Below are positions 36,401 through 49,700 of a DNA stretch of 64,000 bases, piece after piece. How positions within the stretch are numbered: the first letter of the stretch is position 1; every line of letters begins with the position of its first letter. The translations under genes and the position numbers were made by a program. The notes beneath the pieces are model-generated. The model saw only the letters and a list, made by a program, of their open reading frames with translations, was not told the DNA's origin and ran no database searches. The DNA lies in assembly GCA_026018925.1 (NCBI GenBank), contig JAKSZU010000050.1:930001-994000 (forward strand), written 5' to 3'. This stretch comes from Tupaia tana (taxonomy: Eukaryota > Chordata > Mammalia > Scandentia > Tupaiidae).

Positions 36401-37769
36401 GTGTATGGTTTGATTTAGGCTTCAGGTTAGGTTAGGTTTGAACTTAGTTTGAGGGAGTAAGTTTAGGGCTACTGTTAGTTTTCGTTTAACTGTTACGGTT
36501 GGAGTAAGCGTCAGGGTCAGGTTATGGTGGGGGTTAAGCATGAGGTGTCCGCCTAGGGTTAGGGTTAGGTCTATGGTTTCATTTATGCTTCAGGTTAGGT
36601 TAGGATTGAACTTAGTTTGAGGGAGTAAGTTTAGGGCTACTGTAAGTTTTCACTTCAGTGTTACGGTTGGATTTAGCCTTAGGGTCAGGTTAGGGTTGGG
36701 GTTAAGCTTAAGTTGTCCGCCTAGGGTTAGGGTTAGTTCTATGGTTTCATTTAGGCTTCAGGTTAGGTTAGGTTTGTACTTAGTCTGAGGGAGTAAGACT
36801 AGTGCTACTGTTAGTTTTCGGTTCAGTGTTACGGTTGGAGTTAGCATGAGGGTCAGGTTAGGGTTGGGGTTGAGCTTAAGGTGTCCACCTAGGGTTAGGG
36901 TTAGGTGTATGGTTTTATTTTGGCTTCTGGTTAGGTTAGGTTTGAACTTAGTTTGAGGGAGTAAGTTTAGGGCTACTGTTAGTTTTCGGGTAACTGTTAC
37001 GGTTGGAGTTAGCGTCAGGGTCAGGTTTGTGTTGGGATTGAGCTTAAGGTGTCCGCCTAGTGTTAGGGTTAGGTGTATGGTTTGATTTAGGCTTCAGGTT
37101 AGGTTAGGTTTGAACTTAGTTTGAGGGAGTAAGTTTAGGGCTACTGTTAGTTTTCGGTTCAGTATTATGGTTGGAGTTAGCGTCAGGGTCAGGTTAGGTT
37201 TGGGGTTAGCTTGAGGTGTCCGCCTAGGGTTAGGGTTAGGTACATGGTTTGATTTAGGCTCCAGGTTAGCTTATGTTTGAACTTAGTTTGAGCGAGTAAG
37301 TTTAGGGCTACTCTTAGTTTAGGGTTCAGTGATATGGTTGGAGTTAGCCTGGAGGTCAGGTTAGGGTTGGGGTTGAGCTTAAGGTGTCCGCCTAGGGTTA
37401 GGGTTAGGTGTATGGTTTGATTTAGGCTTCTGGTTAGGTTAGGTTTGAAGTTAATTTCAGGAAGTTTAGGGCTACTGTTAGTTTTCGGTTAACTGTTACA
37501 GTTGGAGTAAGCGTCAGGGTCAGGTTAGGGGGGGGGTTAAGCATAAGGAATCCGCCTAGGGTTAGGGTTAGGTCTATGGTTTCATTTAGGCTTCAGGTTA
37601 CGTTAGGATTGAACTTAGTTTGAGGGAGTAAGTTTAGGGCTACTGTTAGTTTGCGATTCAGTGTTACGGTTGGAGATAGCGTCAGGGTCAAGTTAGGGTT
37701 GGGGTTGAGATTCAGGTGTCTGCCTAGGGCTAGGGTTAGGTCTATGGTTTGAGTTAGGCTTCAGGTTAG

Positions 37770-39235
37770 GTTAGGTTTGAAGTTAGTTTGAGGGAGTAAG
37801 TTTAGGGCTACTGTTAGTTTTCTGTTAACTGTTACAGTTGGAGTAAGCGTCAGGGTCAGGGTAGGGTGGGGGTTAAGCATAAGGTGTCCGCCTATCGTTA
37901 GGGTTAGGTCTATGATTTGATTTAGGCTTCAGGTTAGGTTAGGTTTGAACTTAGTTTGAGGGAGTCAGTTTAGGGCTACTGTTAGTTTTCGGGTAACTGT
38001 TACTGTTGGAGTAAGCGTCAGGGTCTGGTTAGGTTTGGGGTTGAGCTTAAGGTGTCCGCCTAGGGTTAGGGTTAGGTGTATGGTTTGATTTAGGCTTCAG
38101 GTTATGTTAGGTTTGCACTTAGTTTGAGGGAGTAAGTTTAGGGCTACTGTTAGTTTTCGTTTAACTGTTACGGTTGGAGTAAGCGTCAGGGTCAGGTTAG
38201 GGTGGGGGTTAAGCATAAGGTGTCCGCCTAGGGTTAGGGTTAGGTCTATGGTTTCATTTTGGCTTCAGGTTAGGTTAGGATTGAACTTAGTTTGAGGGAG
38301 TAAGTTTAGGGCTACTGTTAGTTTTCGGTTCAGTGTTACGTTTGGAGTTAGCGTGAGGGTCCTTTTAGGGTTTGTGTTGAGCTTAAGGTGTCCGCCTAGG
38401 GTTAGGGTTAGGTCTGTGGTTTGAGTTAGGCTTCAGGTTAGGTTAGGTTTGAACTTAGTTTGAGGGAGTAAGTTTAGGGCTACTGTTAGTTTTCGGCTCA
38501 GTGTTACGGTGGGAGTTAGCGTGAGGGTCAGGTTAGGGTTGGGTTTGAACTTCCGGTGTCCGCCTAGGGTTAGGGTTAGGTGTATGGTTTGATTTAGGCT
38601 TCAGGTTAGGTTAGGTTTGAACTTAGTTTGAGGCAGTAAGTTTAGGGCTACTGTTAGTTTTCGGTTAAGTGTTACGGTTGGAGTAAGCGTCAGGGTCAGG
38701 TTAGGTTTGGGGTTGAGCTTAAGGTGTCCGCCAAGGGTTAGGGTTAGGTGTACGGTTTGATTTAGGCTTCAGGTTAGGTTACGTTTGAACTTAGTTTGAG
38801 GGAGCAAGTTTAGGGCTACTGTTAGTTTTCGGTTCAGTGTTACGGTTGGAGATAGCGTCAGGGTCAGGTTAGGGTTGGGGTTGAGCTTCAGGTGTCCGCC
38901 TAGTGTTAGGGTTAGGTGTATGGTTTGATTTAGGCTTCAGGTTAGGTTAGGTTTGAAGTTAGTTTGAGGGAGTAAGTTTAGGGCTACTGTTAGTTTTCGG
39001 TTCAGTATTATGGTTTGAGTTAGCGTCAGGGTCAGGTTAGGGTTGGGGTTAGCTTGAGGTGTCCGCCTAGGGTTAGGGTTAGGTCCATGGTTTGATTTAG
39101 GCTCCTGGTTAGGTTTGGTTTGAACTTAGTTTGAGTGAGTAAGTTTAGGGCTACTGTTAGTTTTCGGTTCAGTGTTACGTTTGGAGATAGCGTCAGGGTC
39201 AGGTTAGCGTTGGAGTGTAGCTTAAGGTGTCCGCC
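37770..39235 (+). repeat. Block with CCTATCGTTA marker, first of four copies
   Basis: The rare boundary CCTATCGTTA occurs at 37891, 41751, 58697 and 62223. The first two copies match from about 37770/41630 to about 39235/43095 at an offset of 3860 bp (23 monomers). They share GGTTTGCACTTAG, GTCCTTTTAGGG, AACTTCCGGTG and GGAGCAAG. At 38361-38380 this copy reads AGGGTTTGTG, as does the third copy. The second and fourth read AGGGTTGGTG, so single markers assort differently among the four. Confidence 0.88.
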
Positions 39236-39274
39236 TAGGGTTAGGGTTAGGTCCATGGTTTGATTTAGGCTTCA

Positions 39275-40629
39275 GGTTAGGTTACGTTTGAACTTAGTTT
39301 GAGTGAGTAAGTTTAGGGCTACTGTTAGTTTTCGGTTCAGTGTTACGGTTGGAGATAGCGTCAGGGTCAGGTTAGGGTTGGGGTTGAGCTTCAGGTGTCC
39401 GCCTATTGTTAGGGTTAGGTCTATGATTTGAGTTAGGCTTCAAGTTAGGTTATGTTTGAACTTAGTTTGAGCGAGTAAGTTTAGGGCTACTCTTAGTTTT
39501 CGGTTCAGTGATATGGTTGGAGTTAGCCTGGAGGTCAGGTTAGGGTTGGGGTTGAGCTTAAGCTGTCCTCCTAGGGTTAGGGTTATGTGTATGTTTTGAC
39601 ATAGGCTTCAGGTGAGGTTAGGTTTGAACTTAGTTTGAGGGAGTAAGTTTAGGGCTACTGTTAGTTTTCGTTTAACTGTTACGGTTGGAGTAAGCGTCAG
39701 GGTCAGGTTAGGTTGGGGGTTAAGCATGAGGTGTCCACCTAGGGTAAGGGTTAGGTCTATGGTTTCATTTAGGCTTCAGGTTAGGTTAGGTTTGAACTTA
39801 GTTTGAGGGAGTAAGTTTAGGGCTACTGTTAGTTTTCGGTTCAGTGTTACGGTTGGAGTTAGCGTGAGGGTCAGGTTAGTGTTGGGTTTGAACTTCAGGT
39901 GTCCGCCTAGGGTTAGGGTTAGGTCTATGGTTTGAGTTAGGCTTCAGGTTAGGTTAGGTTTGAACTTAGTCTGAGGGAGTAAAATTAGGCCTACTGTTAT
40001 TTTTCGGTTCAGTGTTACGGTTGGAGTTAGCGTGAGGGTCAGGTTAGGGTTGGGGTTGGGCTTAAGGTGTCCGCCTAGGGTTAGGGTTAGGTGTATGGTT
40101 TGATTTAGGCTTCAGGTTAGGTTAGGTTTGAACTTAGTTTGAGGGAGTAAGTTTAGGGCTACTGTTAGTTTTCGGGAAACTGTTACGGTTGGAGTTAGCC
40201 TCAGGGCCAGGTTAGGGTTGGGGTTGAGCTTCAGGTGTCCGCCTAGGGTAAGGGTTAGGTCTATGTTTGAGTTAGGCTTCAGGTTAGGTTAGGTTTGAAG
40301 TTAGTTTGTGGGAGTAAGTTTAGGGCTACTGTTAGTTTTCGGTTAACTGTTACAGTTGGACTAAGCGTCAGGGTCAGGTTAGGGTGGGGGTTAAGCATAA
40401 GGTTTCCGCCTAGGGTTAGGGTTAGGTCTATGGTTTCATTTAGGCTTCAGGTTAGGTTAGGATTGAACTTAGTTTGAGGGAGTAAGTTTAGGGCTACTGT
40501 TAGTTTTCGGTTCAGTGTTCCGGTTGGATTTAGCCTCATGGTCAGGTTAGGGTTGGGGTTAAGCTTAAGGTGTCCGCCTAGTGTTAGGGTTAGGCGTATG
40601 GTTTCATTTAGGCTTCAGGTTAGGTTAGG
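39275..40629 (+). repeat. Block repeated at 54878-56232 (93 monomers away)
   Basis: The offset is 15603 bp. Shared rare markers are TTCAAGTTAGG, AGCTGTCCTCC, TTTTGACATAGG, GGTCTATGTTTGAG and AGTTTGTGGGAG. Near-identical 60-codon open frames at 40295-40477 and 55898-56080 only reflect this duplication. I noticed one difference in that frame (AAGTTTAGGG against AAGTTCAGGG). Confidence 0.87.
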
Positions 40630-40910
40630 TATGAACTTAGTTTGAGGGAGTAAGTTTAGGGCTACTGTTATTTTTCGGTTCAGTATTATGGTTGGAGTTA
40701 GCGTCAGGGTCAGGTTAGGGTTGGGGTTAGCTTGAGGTGTCCGCCTAGGGTTAGGGTTAGGTCTATGGTTTCATTTAGGCTTCAGGTTAGGTTAGGATTG
40801 AACCTAGTTTGAGGGACTAAGTTTAGGGCTACTGTTAGTTTTCGGTTCAGTGTTATGGTTGGAGTTAGCGTCAGGTTCAGGTTAGGGTTGGGGTTAGCTT
40901 GAGGTGTCCG

Positions 40911-43900
40911 CCTCTGGTTAGGGTTAGGTCCATGGTTTGATTTAGGCTCCAGGTTAGGTTACGTTTGAACTTAGTTTGAGTGAGTAAGTTTAGGACTACT
41001 GTTAGTTTTCGGTTCAGTGTTACGGTTGGAGATAGCGTCAGGGTAAGGTTAGGGTTGGGGTTGTGCTTCAGGTGTCCACCTAGGGTTAGGGTTAGGTCTC
41101 TGGTTTGATTTAGGCTTCAGGTTAGGTTACGTTTGAACTTAGTTTGAGTGAGTAAGTTTAGGGCTACTGTTAGTTTTCGGTTTAGTGTTACGGTTGGAGA
41201 TAGCGTCAGGGTCAGGTTAGGTTTGGGGTTGAGCTTCAGGTGTCCGACTATTGTTAGGGTTAGGTCTATGATTTGAGTTCGGCTTCAGGTTAGGTTAGGT
41301 TTGAACTCAGTTTGAGCGAGTAAGTTTAGGGCTACTCTTAGTTTTCGGTTCAGTGATATGGTTGGAGTTAGCCTGGAGGTCAGGTTAGGGTTGGGGTTGA
41401 GCTTAAGGTGTCCGCCTAGGGTTAGGGTTAGCTGTATGGTTTGATTTAGGCTTCAGGTTAGGTTAGGTTTGAACTTAGTTTGAGGGAGTAAGTTTAGGGC
41501 TACTCTTAGTTTTCGGGAAACTGTTACGGTTGGAGTTAGCGTCAGGGCCAGGATAGGGTTGCGGTTGAGATTCAGGTGTCCGCCTAGTGTTAGGGTTAGG
41601 TGTATGGTTTGATTTAGGATTCAGGTTAGGTTAGGTTTGAAGTTAGTTTGAGGGAGTAAGTTTAGGGCTACTGTTAGTTTTCTGTTAACTGTTACAGTTG
41701 GAGTAAGCGTCAGGGTCAGGGTAGGGTGGGGGTTAAGCATAAGGTGTCCGCCTATCGTTAGGGTTAGGTCTATGATTTGATTTAGGCTTCAGGTTAGGTT
41801 AGGTTTGAACTTAGTTTGAGGGAGTCAGTTTAGGGCTACTGTTAGTTTTCGGGTAACTGTTACTGTTGGAGTAAGCGTCAGGGTCTGGTTAGGTTTGGGG
41901 TTGAGCTTAAGGTGTCCGCCTAGGGTTAGGGTTAGGTGTATGGTTTGATTTAGGCTTCAGGTTATGTTAGGTTTGCACTTAGTTTGAGGGAGTAAGTTTA
42001 GGGCTACTGTTAGTTTTCGTTTAACTGTTACGGTTGGAGTAAGCGTCAGGGTCAGGTTAGGGTGGGGGTTAAGCATAAGGTGTCCGCCTAGGGTTAGGGT
42101 TAGGTCTATGGTTTCATTTTGGCTTCAGGTTAGGTTAGGATTGAACTTAGTTTGAGGGAGTAAGTTTAGGGCTACTGTTAGTTTTCGGTTCAGTGTTACG
42201 TTTGGAGTTAGCGTGAGGGTCCTTTTAGGGTTGGTGTTGAGCTTAAGGTGTCCGCCTAGGGTTAGGGTTAGGTCTGTGGTTTGAGTTAGGCTTCAGGTTA
42301 GGTTAGGTTTGAACTTAGTTTGAGGGAGTAAGTTTAGGGCTACTGTTAGTTTTCGGCTCAGTGTTACGGTGGGAGTTAGCGTGAGGGTCAGGTTAGGGTT
42401 GGGTTTGAACTTCCGGTGTCCGCCTAGGGTTAGGGTTAGGTGTATGGTTTGATTTAGGCTTCAGGTTAGGTTAGGTTTGAACTTAGTTTGAGGCAGTAAG
42501 TTTAGGGCTACTGTTAGTTTTCGGTTAAGTGTTACGGTTGGAGTAAGCGTCAGGGTCAGGTTAGGTTTGGGGTTGAGCTTAAGGTGTCCGCCTAGGGTTA
42601 GGGTTAGGTGTACGGTTTGATTTAGGCTTCAGGTTAGGTTAGGTTTGAACTTAGTTTGAGGGAGCAAGTTTAGGGCTACTGTTAGTTTTCGGTTCAGTGT
42701 TACGGTTGGAGATAGCGTCAGGGTCAGGTTAGGGTTGGGTTTGAGCTTCAGGTGTCCGCCTAGTGTTAGGGTTAGGTGTATGGTTTGATTTAGGCTTCAG
42801 GTTAGGTTAGGTTTGAAGTTAGTTTGAGGGAGTAAGTTTAGGGCTACTGTTAGTTTTCGGTTCAGTATTATGGTTTGAGTTAGCGTCAGGGTCAGGTTAG
42901 GGTTGGGGTTAGCTTGAGGTGTCCGCCTAGGGTTAGGGTTAGGTCCATGGTTTGATTTAGGCTCCTGGTTAGGTTTGGTTTGAACTTAGTTTGAGTGAGT
43001 AAGTTTAGGGCTACTGTTAGTTTTCGGTTCAGTGTTACGGTTGGAGATAGCGTCAGGGTCAGGTTAGCGTTGGAGTGTAGCTTAAGGTGTCCGCCTAGGG
43101 TTAGGGTTAGGTCCGTGGTTTGATTTAGGCTCCAGGTTAGGTTACGTTTGAACTTAGTTTGAGTGAGTAAGTTTAGGACTATTGTTAGTTTTCGGTTCAG
43201 TGTTACGGTTGGAGATAGCGTCAGGGTCAGGTTAGGGTTGGGGTTGAGCTTCAGGTGTCCGCCTAGGGTTAGGGTTAGGTCTCTGGTTTGATTTAGGCTT
43301 CAGGTTAGGTTACGTTTGAACTTAGTTTGAGTGAGTAAGTTTAGGGCTACTGTTAGTTTTCGGTTTAGTGTTACGGTTGGAGATAGCGTCAGGGTCAGGT
43401 TAGGGTTGGGTTTGAACTTCAGGTGTCCGCCTAGTTTTAGGGTTAGGTGTATGGTTTGTTTTAGGCTTCAGGTTAGGTTAGGTTTGAACTTAGTTTGAGG
43501 GAGTAAGTTTAGGGCTACTGTTAATTTTCGTTTAACTGTTACGGTTGGAGTAAGCGTCAGGGTTAGGTTATGGTGGGGTTTAAGCATAAGGTGTCCGCCT
43601 AGGTTTAGGGTTAGGACTATGGTTTCATTTAGGCTTCAGGTTAGGTTAGGATTGAACTTAGTTTGAGGGAGTAAGTTTAGGGCTACTGTTAGTTTTCGGT
43701 TCAGTGTTATGGTTGGATTTAACCTCAGGGTCAGGTTAGGGTTGGGGTTAAGCTTAAGGTGTCCGCCTAGGGTTAGGGTTAGGTCTATTGTTTGATTTAG
43801 GCTTCAGGTTAGGTTAGGTTTGAACTTAGTTTGAGGGAGTAAGTTTAGGGCTACTGTTAGTTTTTGGTTCAGTGTTACATTTGGAGTTAGCGTGAGTGTC

Positions 43901-44390
43901 CGGTTAGGGTTGGGGTTGAGCTGAAGGTGTCCGCCTAGGGTTAGGGTTAGGTCTGTGGTTTGAGATAGGCTTCAGGTTAGGTTAGGTTTGAACTTAGTTT
44001 GAGTGAGTAAGTTTATGGCTACTGTTAGTTTTCGGTTTAGTGTTACGGTTGGAGATTGCGTCAGGGTCAGGTTAGGGTTGGGGTTGAGCTTCAGGTGTCC
44101 GCCTATTGTTAGTGTTAGGTCTATGATTTGAGTTAGGCTTCAGGTTAGGTTAGGTTTGAACTTAGTATGAGCGAGTAGGTTTAGGGCTACTCTTAGTTTT
44201 CGGTTCAGTGATATGGTTGGAGTTAGCCTGGAGGTCAGGTTAGGGTTGGGGTTGAGCTTAAGGTGTCCGCCTAGGGTTAGGGTTAGGTCTATGGTTTCAT
44301 TTAGGCTTCAGGTTAGGTTAGGATTGAACCTAGTTTGAGGGACTAAGTTTAGGGCTACTGTTAGTTTTCGGTTCAGTGTTATGGTTGGAG
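40911..44390 (+). repeat. 21-monomer higher-order unit, isolated copy
   Basis: This segment matches 57857-61336 at an offset of 16946 bp, starting from the rare boundary CCTCTGGTTA at 40911 and 57857. The marker TGAACCTAG occurs 3526 bp apart at both ends (40799 and 44325). This is the same period as the tandem copies at the right edge. Its left flank (40741-40910) already has the junction sequence found between those two tandem units near 61213-61382. It was therefore probably once part of a tandem run. Confidence 0.87.
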
Positions 44391-46745
44391 ATAGCGTCAG
44401 GGTCAAGTTAGGGTTGGGGTTGAGATTCAGGTGTCCGCCTATGGCTAGGGTTAGGTCTATGGTTTGAGTTAGGCTTCAGGTTAGGTTAGGTTTGAACTTA
44501 GTTTGACGGAGTAAGTTTAGGCCTATTGTATTTTTCGGTTCAGTGTTACGGTTGGATTTAGCCTCAGGGTTGGTTAGGGTTGGGGTTAAGCTTAAGGTGT
44601 CCGCCTAGGGTTAGGGTTAGGTGTATGGTTTGATTTAGGCTTCAGGTTAGGTTCGGTTTGAACTTAGTTTGAGGGAGTAAGTTTAGGGCTACTGTTAGTT
44701 TTCGTTTAAGTGTTACGGTTGGAGTAAGCGTCAGGGTTAGGTTAGGGTGGGGGTTAAGCATAAGGTGTCCGCCTAGGGTTAGGGTTAGGTCTATGGTTTG
44801 AGTTAGGCTTCAGGTTAGGTTAGGTTTGAACTTAGTCTGAGGGAGTAAAATTAGGGCTACGGTTAGTTTTCGGTTCAGTGTTACGGTTGGAGTTAGCGTG
44901 AGGGTCTGGTTAGGGTTGGGGTTGAGCTTAAGGTGTCCGCCTAGGGTTAGGGTTAAGGGTATGGTTTGATTTTGGCTTCTGGTTAGGTTAGGTTTGAACT
45001 TAGTTTGAGTGAGTAAGTTTAGGGCTACTGTTAGTTTTCCGTTCAGTATTATGGTTGGAGTTAGCGTCAGGGTCAGGTTAGGGTTGGGGTTAGCTTGAGG
45101 TGTCCGCCTCTGGTTAGGGTTAGGTCCATGGTTTGATTTAGGCTCCAGGTTAGGTTACGTTTGAACTTAGTTTGAGTGAGTAAGTTTAGGACTACTGTTA
45201 GTTTTCGGTTCAGTGTTACGGTTGGAGATAGCGTCAGGGTCAGGTTAGGGTTGGAGTGGAGCTTAAGGTGTCCGCCTAGGGTTAGGGTTAGGTCTGTGGT
45301 TTGATTTAGGCTTCAGGTTAGGTTACGTTTGAGCTTAGTTTGAGTGAGTAAGTTTAGGGCTACTGTTAGTTTTCGGTTTAGTGTTACGGATGGAGATAGC
45401 GTCAGGGTCAGGTTAGGTTTGGGGTTGAGCTTCAGGTGTCCGACTATTGTTAGGGTTAGGTCTATGATTTGAGTTAGGCTTCAGGTTAGGTTAGGTTTGA
45501 ACTTAGTTTGAGCGAGTAAGTTTAGGGCTACTCTTAGTTTTCGGTTCAGTGATATGGTTGGAGTTAGCCTGGAGGTCAGGTTAGGGTTGGGATTGAGCTT
45601 ATGGTGTCCGCCTAGGGTTAGGGTGAGGTGTATGGTTTGATTTAGGCTTCAGGTTAGTTTAGGTTTGAACTTAGTTTGAGGGAGTAAGTTTAAGGCTACT
45701 GTTAGTTTTCGGGAAACTGTTACGGTTGGAGTTAGCGTCAGGGCCAGGTTTGGGTTGGGGTTAAGCATAAGGTGTCCGCCTAGGGTTAGGGTTAGGTCTA
45801 TGATTTGATTTAGGCTTCAGGTTAGGTTAGGTTTGAAATTAGTTTGAGGGAGTCAGTTTAGGGCTACTGTTATTTTTCGGTTAACTGTTACGGTTGGATT
45901 AAGCGTCAGGGTCAGGTTAGGTTTGGGGTTGAGCTTAAGGTGTCCGCCTAGGGTTAGAGTTAGGTGTATGGTTTGATTTAGGCTTCAGGTTAGGTTAGGT
46001 TTGAACTTAGTTTGAGGCAGTAAGTTTAGGGCTACTGTTAGTTTTCGGTTAAGTGTTACGGTTGGAGTAAGCGTCAGGGTCAGGTTAGGTTTGGGGTTGA
46101 GCTTAAGGTGTCCGCCTAGGGTTAGGGTTAGGTGTACGGTTTGATTTAGGCTTCAGGTTAGGTTACGTTTGAGCTTAGTTTGAGTGAGTAAGTTTAGGGC
46201 TACTGTTAGTTTTCGGTTTAGTGTTACGGATGGAGATAGCGTCAGGGTCAGGTTAGGTTTGGGGTTGAGCTTCAGGTGTCCGACTATTGTTAGGGTTAGG
46301 TCTATGATTTGAGTTAGGCTTCAGGTTAGGTTAGGTTTGAACTTAGTTTGAGCGAGTAAGTTTAGGGCTACTCTTAGTTTTCGGTTCAGTGATATGGTTG
46401 GAGTTAGCCTGGAGGTCAGGTTAGGGTTGGGATTGAGCTTATGGTGTCCGCCTAGGGTTAGGGTGAGGTGTATGGTTTGATTTAGGCTTCAGGTTAGTTT
46501 AGGTTTGAACTTAGTTTGAGGGAGTAAGTTTAAGGCTACTGTTAGTTTTCGGGAAACTGTTACGGTTGGAGTTAGCGTCAGGGCCAGGTTTGGGTTGGGG
46601 TTAAGCATAAGGTGTCCGCCTAGGGTTAGGGTTAGGTCTATGATTTGATTTAGGCTTCAGGTTAGGTTAGGTTTGAAATTAGTTTGAGGGAGTCAGTTTA
46701 GGGCTACTGTTATTTTTCGGTTAACTGTTACGGTTGGATTAAGCG
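42550..46745 (+). repeat. 4196-bp higher-order unit, first copy (25 monomers)
   Basis: This unit is followed directly by a second copy at 46746-50212. Markers such as GGAGCAAG, TTAGCGTTGGAG, CCTAGTTTTAGG and GAGCTGAAGG recur 4196 bp apart. The unit contains a further duplication of its last part (45301-45956 repeated at 46141-46796). Its left portion, to 44390, is also the 21-monomer unit shared with the right end of the window. Confidence 0.92.
45301..45956 (+). repeat. Perfect 5-monomer tandem duplication, left copy
   Basis: This sequence is repeated at 46141-46796, exactly 840 bp (5 x 168) away. Comparing the rows base by base, I saw no difference over the 656 bp. The first difference comes at the right end (GGTTAGAGTT here, GGTTAGGGTT at the end of the other copy). 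It is the clearest sign of a very recent exchange in the window. Confidence 0.93.
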
Positions 46746-46796
46746 TCAGGGTCAGGTTAGGTTTGGGGTTGAGCTTAAGGTGTCCGCCTAGGGTTA
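46141..46796 (+). repeat. Perfect 5-monomer tandem duplication, right copy
   Basis: This is the partner of 45301-45956. Its right end coincides with the start of the second 4196-bp unit (46746 onward). The 5-monomer copy and the 25-monomer junction therefore share a breakpoint neighbourhood. Confidence 0.92.
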
Positions 46797-49700
46797 GGGT
46801 TAGGTGTACGGTTTGATTTAGGCTTCAGGTTAGGTTAGGTTTGAACTTAGTTTGAGGGAGCAAGTTTAGGGCTACTGTTAGTTTTCGGTTCAGTGTTACG
46901 GTTGGAGATAGCGTCAGGGTCAGGTTAGGGTTGGGTTTGAGCTTCAGGTGTCCGCCTAGTGTTAGGGTTAGGTGTATGGTTTGATTTAGGCTTCAGGTTA
47001 GGTTAGGTTTGAAGTTAGTTTGAGGGAGTAAGTTTAGGGCTACTGTTAGTTTTCGGTTCAGTATTATGGTTTGAGTTAGCGTCAGGGTCAGGTTAGGGTT
47101 GGGGTTAGCTTGAGGTGTCCGCCTAGGGTTAGGGTTAGGTCCATGGTTTGATTTAGGCTCCTGGTTAGGTTTGGTTTGAACTTAGTTTGAGTGAGTAAGT
47201 TTAGGGCTACTGTTAGTTTTCGGTTCAGTGTTACGGTTGGAGATAGCGTCAGGGTCAGGTTAGCGTTGGAGTGTAGCTTAAGGTGTCCGCCTAGGGTTAG
47301 GGTTAGGTCCGTGGTTTGATTTAGGCTCCAGGTTAGGTTACGTTTGAACTTAGTTTGAGTGAGTAAGTTTAGGACTATTGTTAGTTTTCGGTTCAGTGTT
47401 ACGGTTGGAGATAGCGTCAGGGTCAGGTTAGGGTTGGGGTTGAGCTTCAGGTGTCCGCCTAGGGTTAGGGTTAGGTCTCTGGTTTGATTTAGGCTTCAGG
47501 TTAGGTTACGTTTGAACTTAGTTTGAGTGAGTAAGTTTAGGGCTACTGTTAGTTTTCGGTTTAGTGTTACGGTTGGAGATAGCGTCAGGGTCAGGTTAGG
47601 GTTGGGTTTGAACTTCAGGTGTCCGCCTAGTTTTAGGGTTAGGTGTATGGTTTGTTTTAGGCTTCAGGTTAGGTTAGGTTTGAACTTAGTTTGAGGGAGT
47701 AAGTTTAGGGCTACTGTTAATTTTCGTTTAACTGTTACGGTTGGAGTAAGCGTCAGGGTTAGGTTATGGTGGGGTTTAAGCATAAGGTGTCCGCCTAGGT
47801 TTAGGGTTAGGACTATGGTTTCATTTAGGCTTCAGGTTAGGTTAGGATTGAACTTAGTTTGAGGGAGTAAGTTTAGGGCTACTGTTAGTTTTCGGTTCAG
47901 TGTTATGGTTGGATTTAACCTCAGGGTCAGGTTAGGGTTGGGGTTAAGCTTAAGGTGTCCGCCTAGGGTTAGGGTTAGGTCTATTGTTTGATTTAGGCTT
48001 CAGGTTAGGTTAGGTTTGAACTTAGTTTGAGGGAGTAAGTTTAGGGCTACTGTTAGTTTTTGGTTCAGTGTTACATTTGGAGTTAGCGTGAGTGTCCGGT
48101 TAGGGTTGGGGTTGAGCTGAAGGTGTCCGCCTAGGGTTAGGGTTAGGTCTGTGGTTTGAGATAGGCTTCAGGTTAGGTTAGGTTTGAACTTAGTTTGAGT
48201 GAGTAAGTTTATGGCTACTGTTAGTTTTCAGTTTAGTGTTACGGTTGGAGATTGCGTCAGGGTCAGGTTAGGGTTGGGGTTGAGCTTCAGGTGTCCGCCT
48301 ATTGTTAGTGTTAGGTCTATGATTTGAGTTAGGCTTCAGGTTAGGTTAGGTTTGAACTTAGTATGAGCGAGTAGGTTTAGGGCTACTCTTAGTTTTCGGT
48401 TCAGTGATATGGTTGGAGTTAGCCTGGAGGTCAGGTTAGGGTTGGGGTTGAGCTTAAGGTGTCCGCCTAGGGTTAGGGTTAGGTCTATGGTTTCATTTAG
48501 GCTTCAGGTTAGGTTAGGATTGAACCTAGTTTGAGGGACTAAGTTTAGGGCTACTGTTAGTTTTCGGTTCAGTGTTATGGTTGGAGATAGCGTCAGGGTC
48601 AAGTTAGGGTTGGGGTTGAGATTCAGGTGTCCGCCTATGGCTAGGGTTAGGTCTATGGTTTGAGTTAGGCTTCAGGTTAGGTTAGGTTTGAACTTAGTTT
48701 GACGGAGTAAGTTTAGGCCTATTGTATTTTTCGGTTCAGTGTTACGGTTGGATTTAGCCTCAGGGTTGGTTAGGTTTGGGGTTAAGCTTAAGGTGTCCGC
48801 CTAGGGTTAGGGTTAGGTGTATGGTTTGATTTAGGCTTCAGGTTAGGTTCGGTTTGAACTTAGTTTGAGGGAGTAAGTTTAGGGCTACTGTTAGTTTTCG
48901 TTTAAGTGTTACGGTTGGAGTAAGCGTCAGGGTTAGGTTAGGGTGGGGGTTAAGCATAAGGTGTCCGCCTAGGGTTAGGGTTAGGTCTATGGTTTGAGTT
49001 AGGCTTCAGGTTAGGTTAGGTTTGAACTTAGTCTGAGGGAGTAAAATTAGGGCTACGGTTAGTTTTCGGTTCAGTGTTACGGTTGGAGTTAGCGTGAGGG
49101 TCTGGTTAGGGTTGGGGTTGAGCTTAAGGTGTCCGCCTAGGGTTAGGGTTAAGGGTATGGTTTGATTTTGGCTTCTGGTTAGGTTAGGTTTGAACTTAGT
49201 TTGAGTGAGTAAGTTTAGGGCTACTGTTAGTTTTCCGTTCAGTATTATGGTTGGAGTTAGCGTCAGGGTCAGGTTAGGGTTGGGGTTAGCTTGAGGTGTC
49301 CGCCTCTGGTTAGGGTTAGGTCCATGGTTTGATTTAGGCTCCAGGTTAGGTTACGTTTGAACTTAGTTTGAGTGAGTAAGTTTAGGACTACTGTTAGTTT
49401 TCGGTTCAGTGTTACGGTTGGAGATAGCGTCAGGGTCAGGTTAGGGTTGGAGTGGAGCTTAAGGTGTCCGCCTAGGGTTAGGGTTAGGTCTGTGGTTTGA
49501 TTTAGGCTTCAGGTTAGGTTACGTTTGAGCTTAGTTTGAGTGAGTAAGTTTAGGGCTACTGTTAGTTTTCGGTTTAGTGTTACGGATGGAGATAGCGTCA
49601 GGGTCAGGTTAGGTTTGGGGTTGAGCTTCAGGTGTCCGACTATTGTTAGGGTTAGGTCTATGATTTGAGTTAGGCTTCAGGTTAGGTTAGGTTTGAACTT

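Larger units (their letters stand above)
26807..37780 (+). repeat. Mosaic region of short, repeatedly copied blocks
   Basis: About 65 monomers made of overlapping blocks. 28681-29230 recurs at 31195-31744 (offset 2514 bp) and in part near 34049. 30796-31716 recurs at 33650-34570 (2854 bp, 17 monomers). 32451-33465 recurs at 35641-36655 (3190 bp, 19 monomers). 27540-28580 and 29420-30735 recur at 34587-35627 and 36466-37780 (7046-7047 bp, 42 monomers). Between the last two, the right-hand side was replaced by the 32451-33465 type. No gene is present. Confidence 0.85.

Noticed and set aside
40295-40477. Plus-strand 60-codon open frame conserved at 55898-56080
   Set aside because: It lies in the block duplicated at 15603 bp. 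Conservation reflects recent copying of the DNA and is no evidence of selection on a protein.
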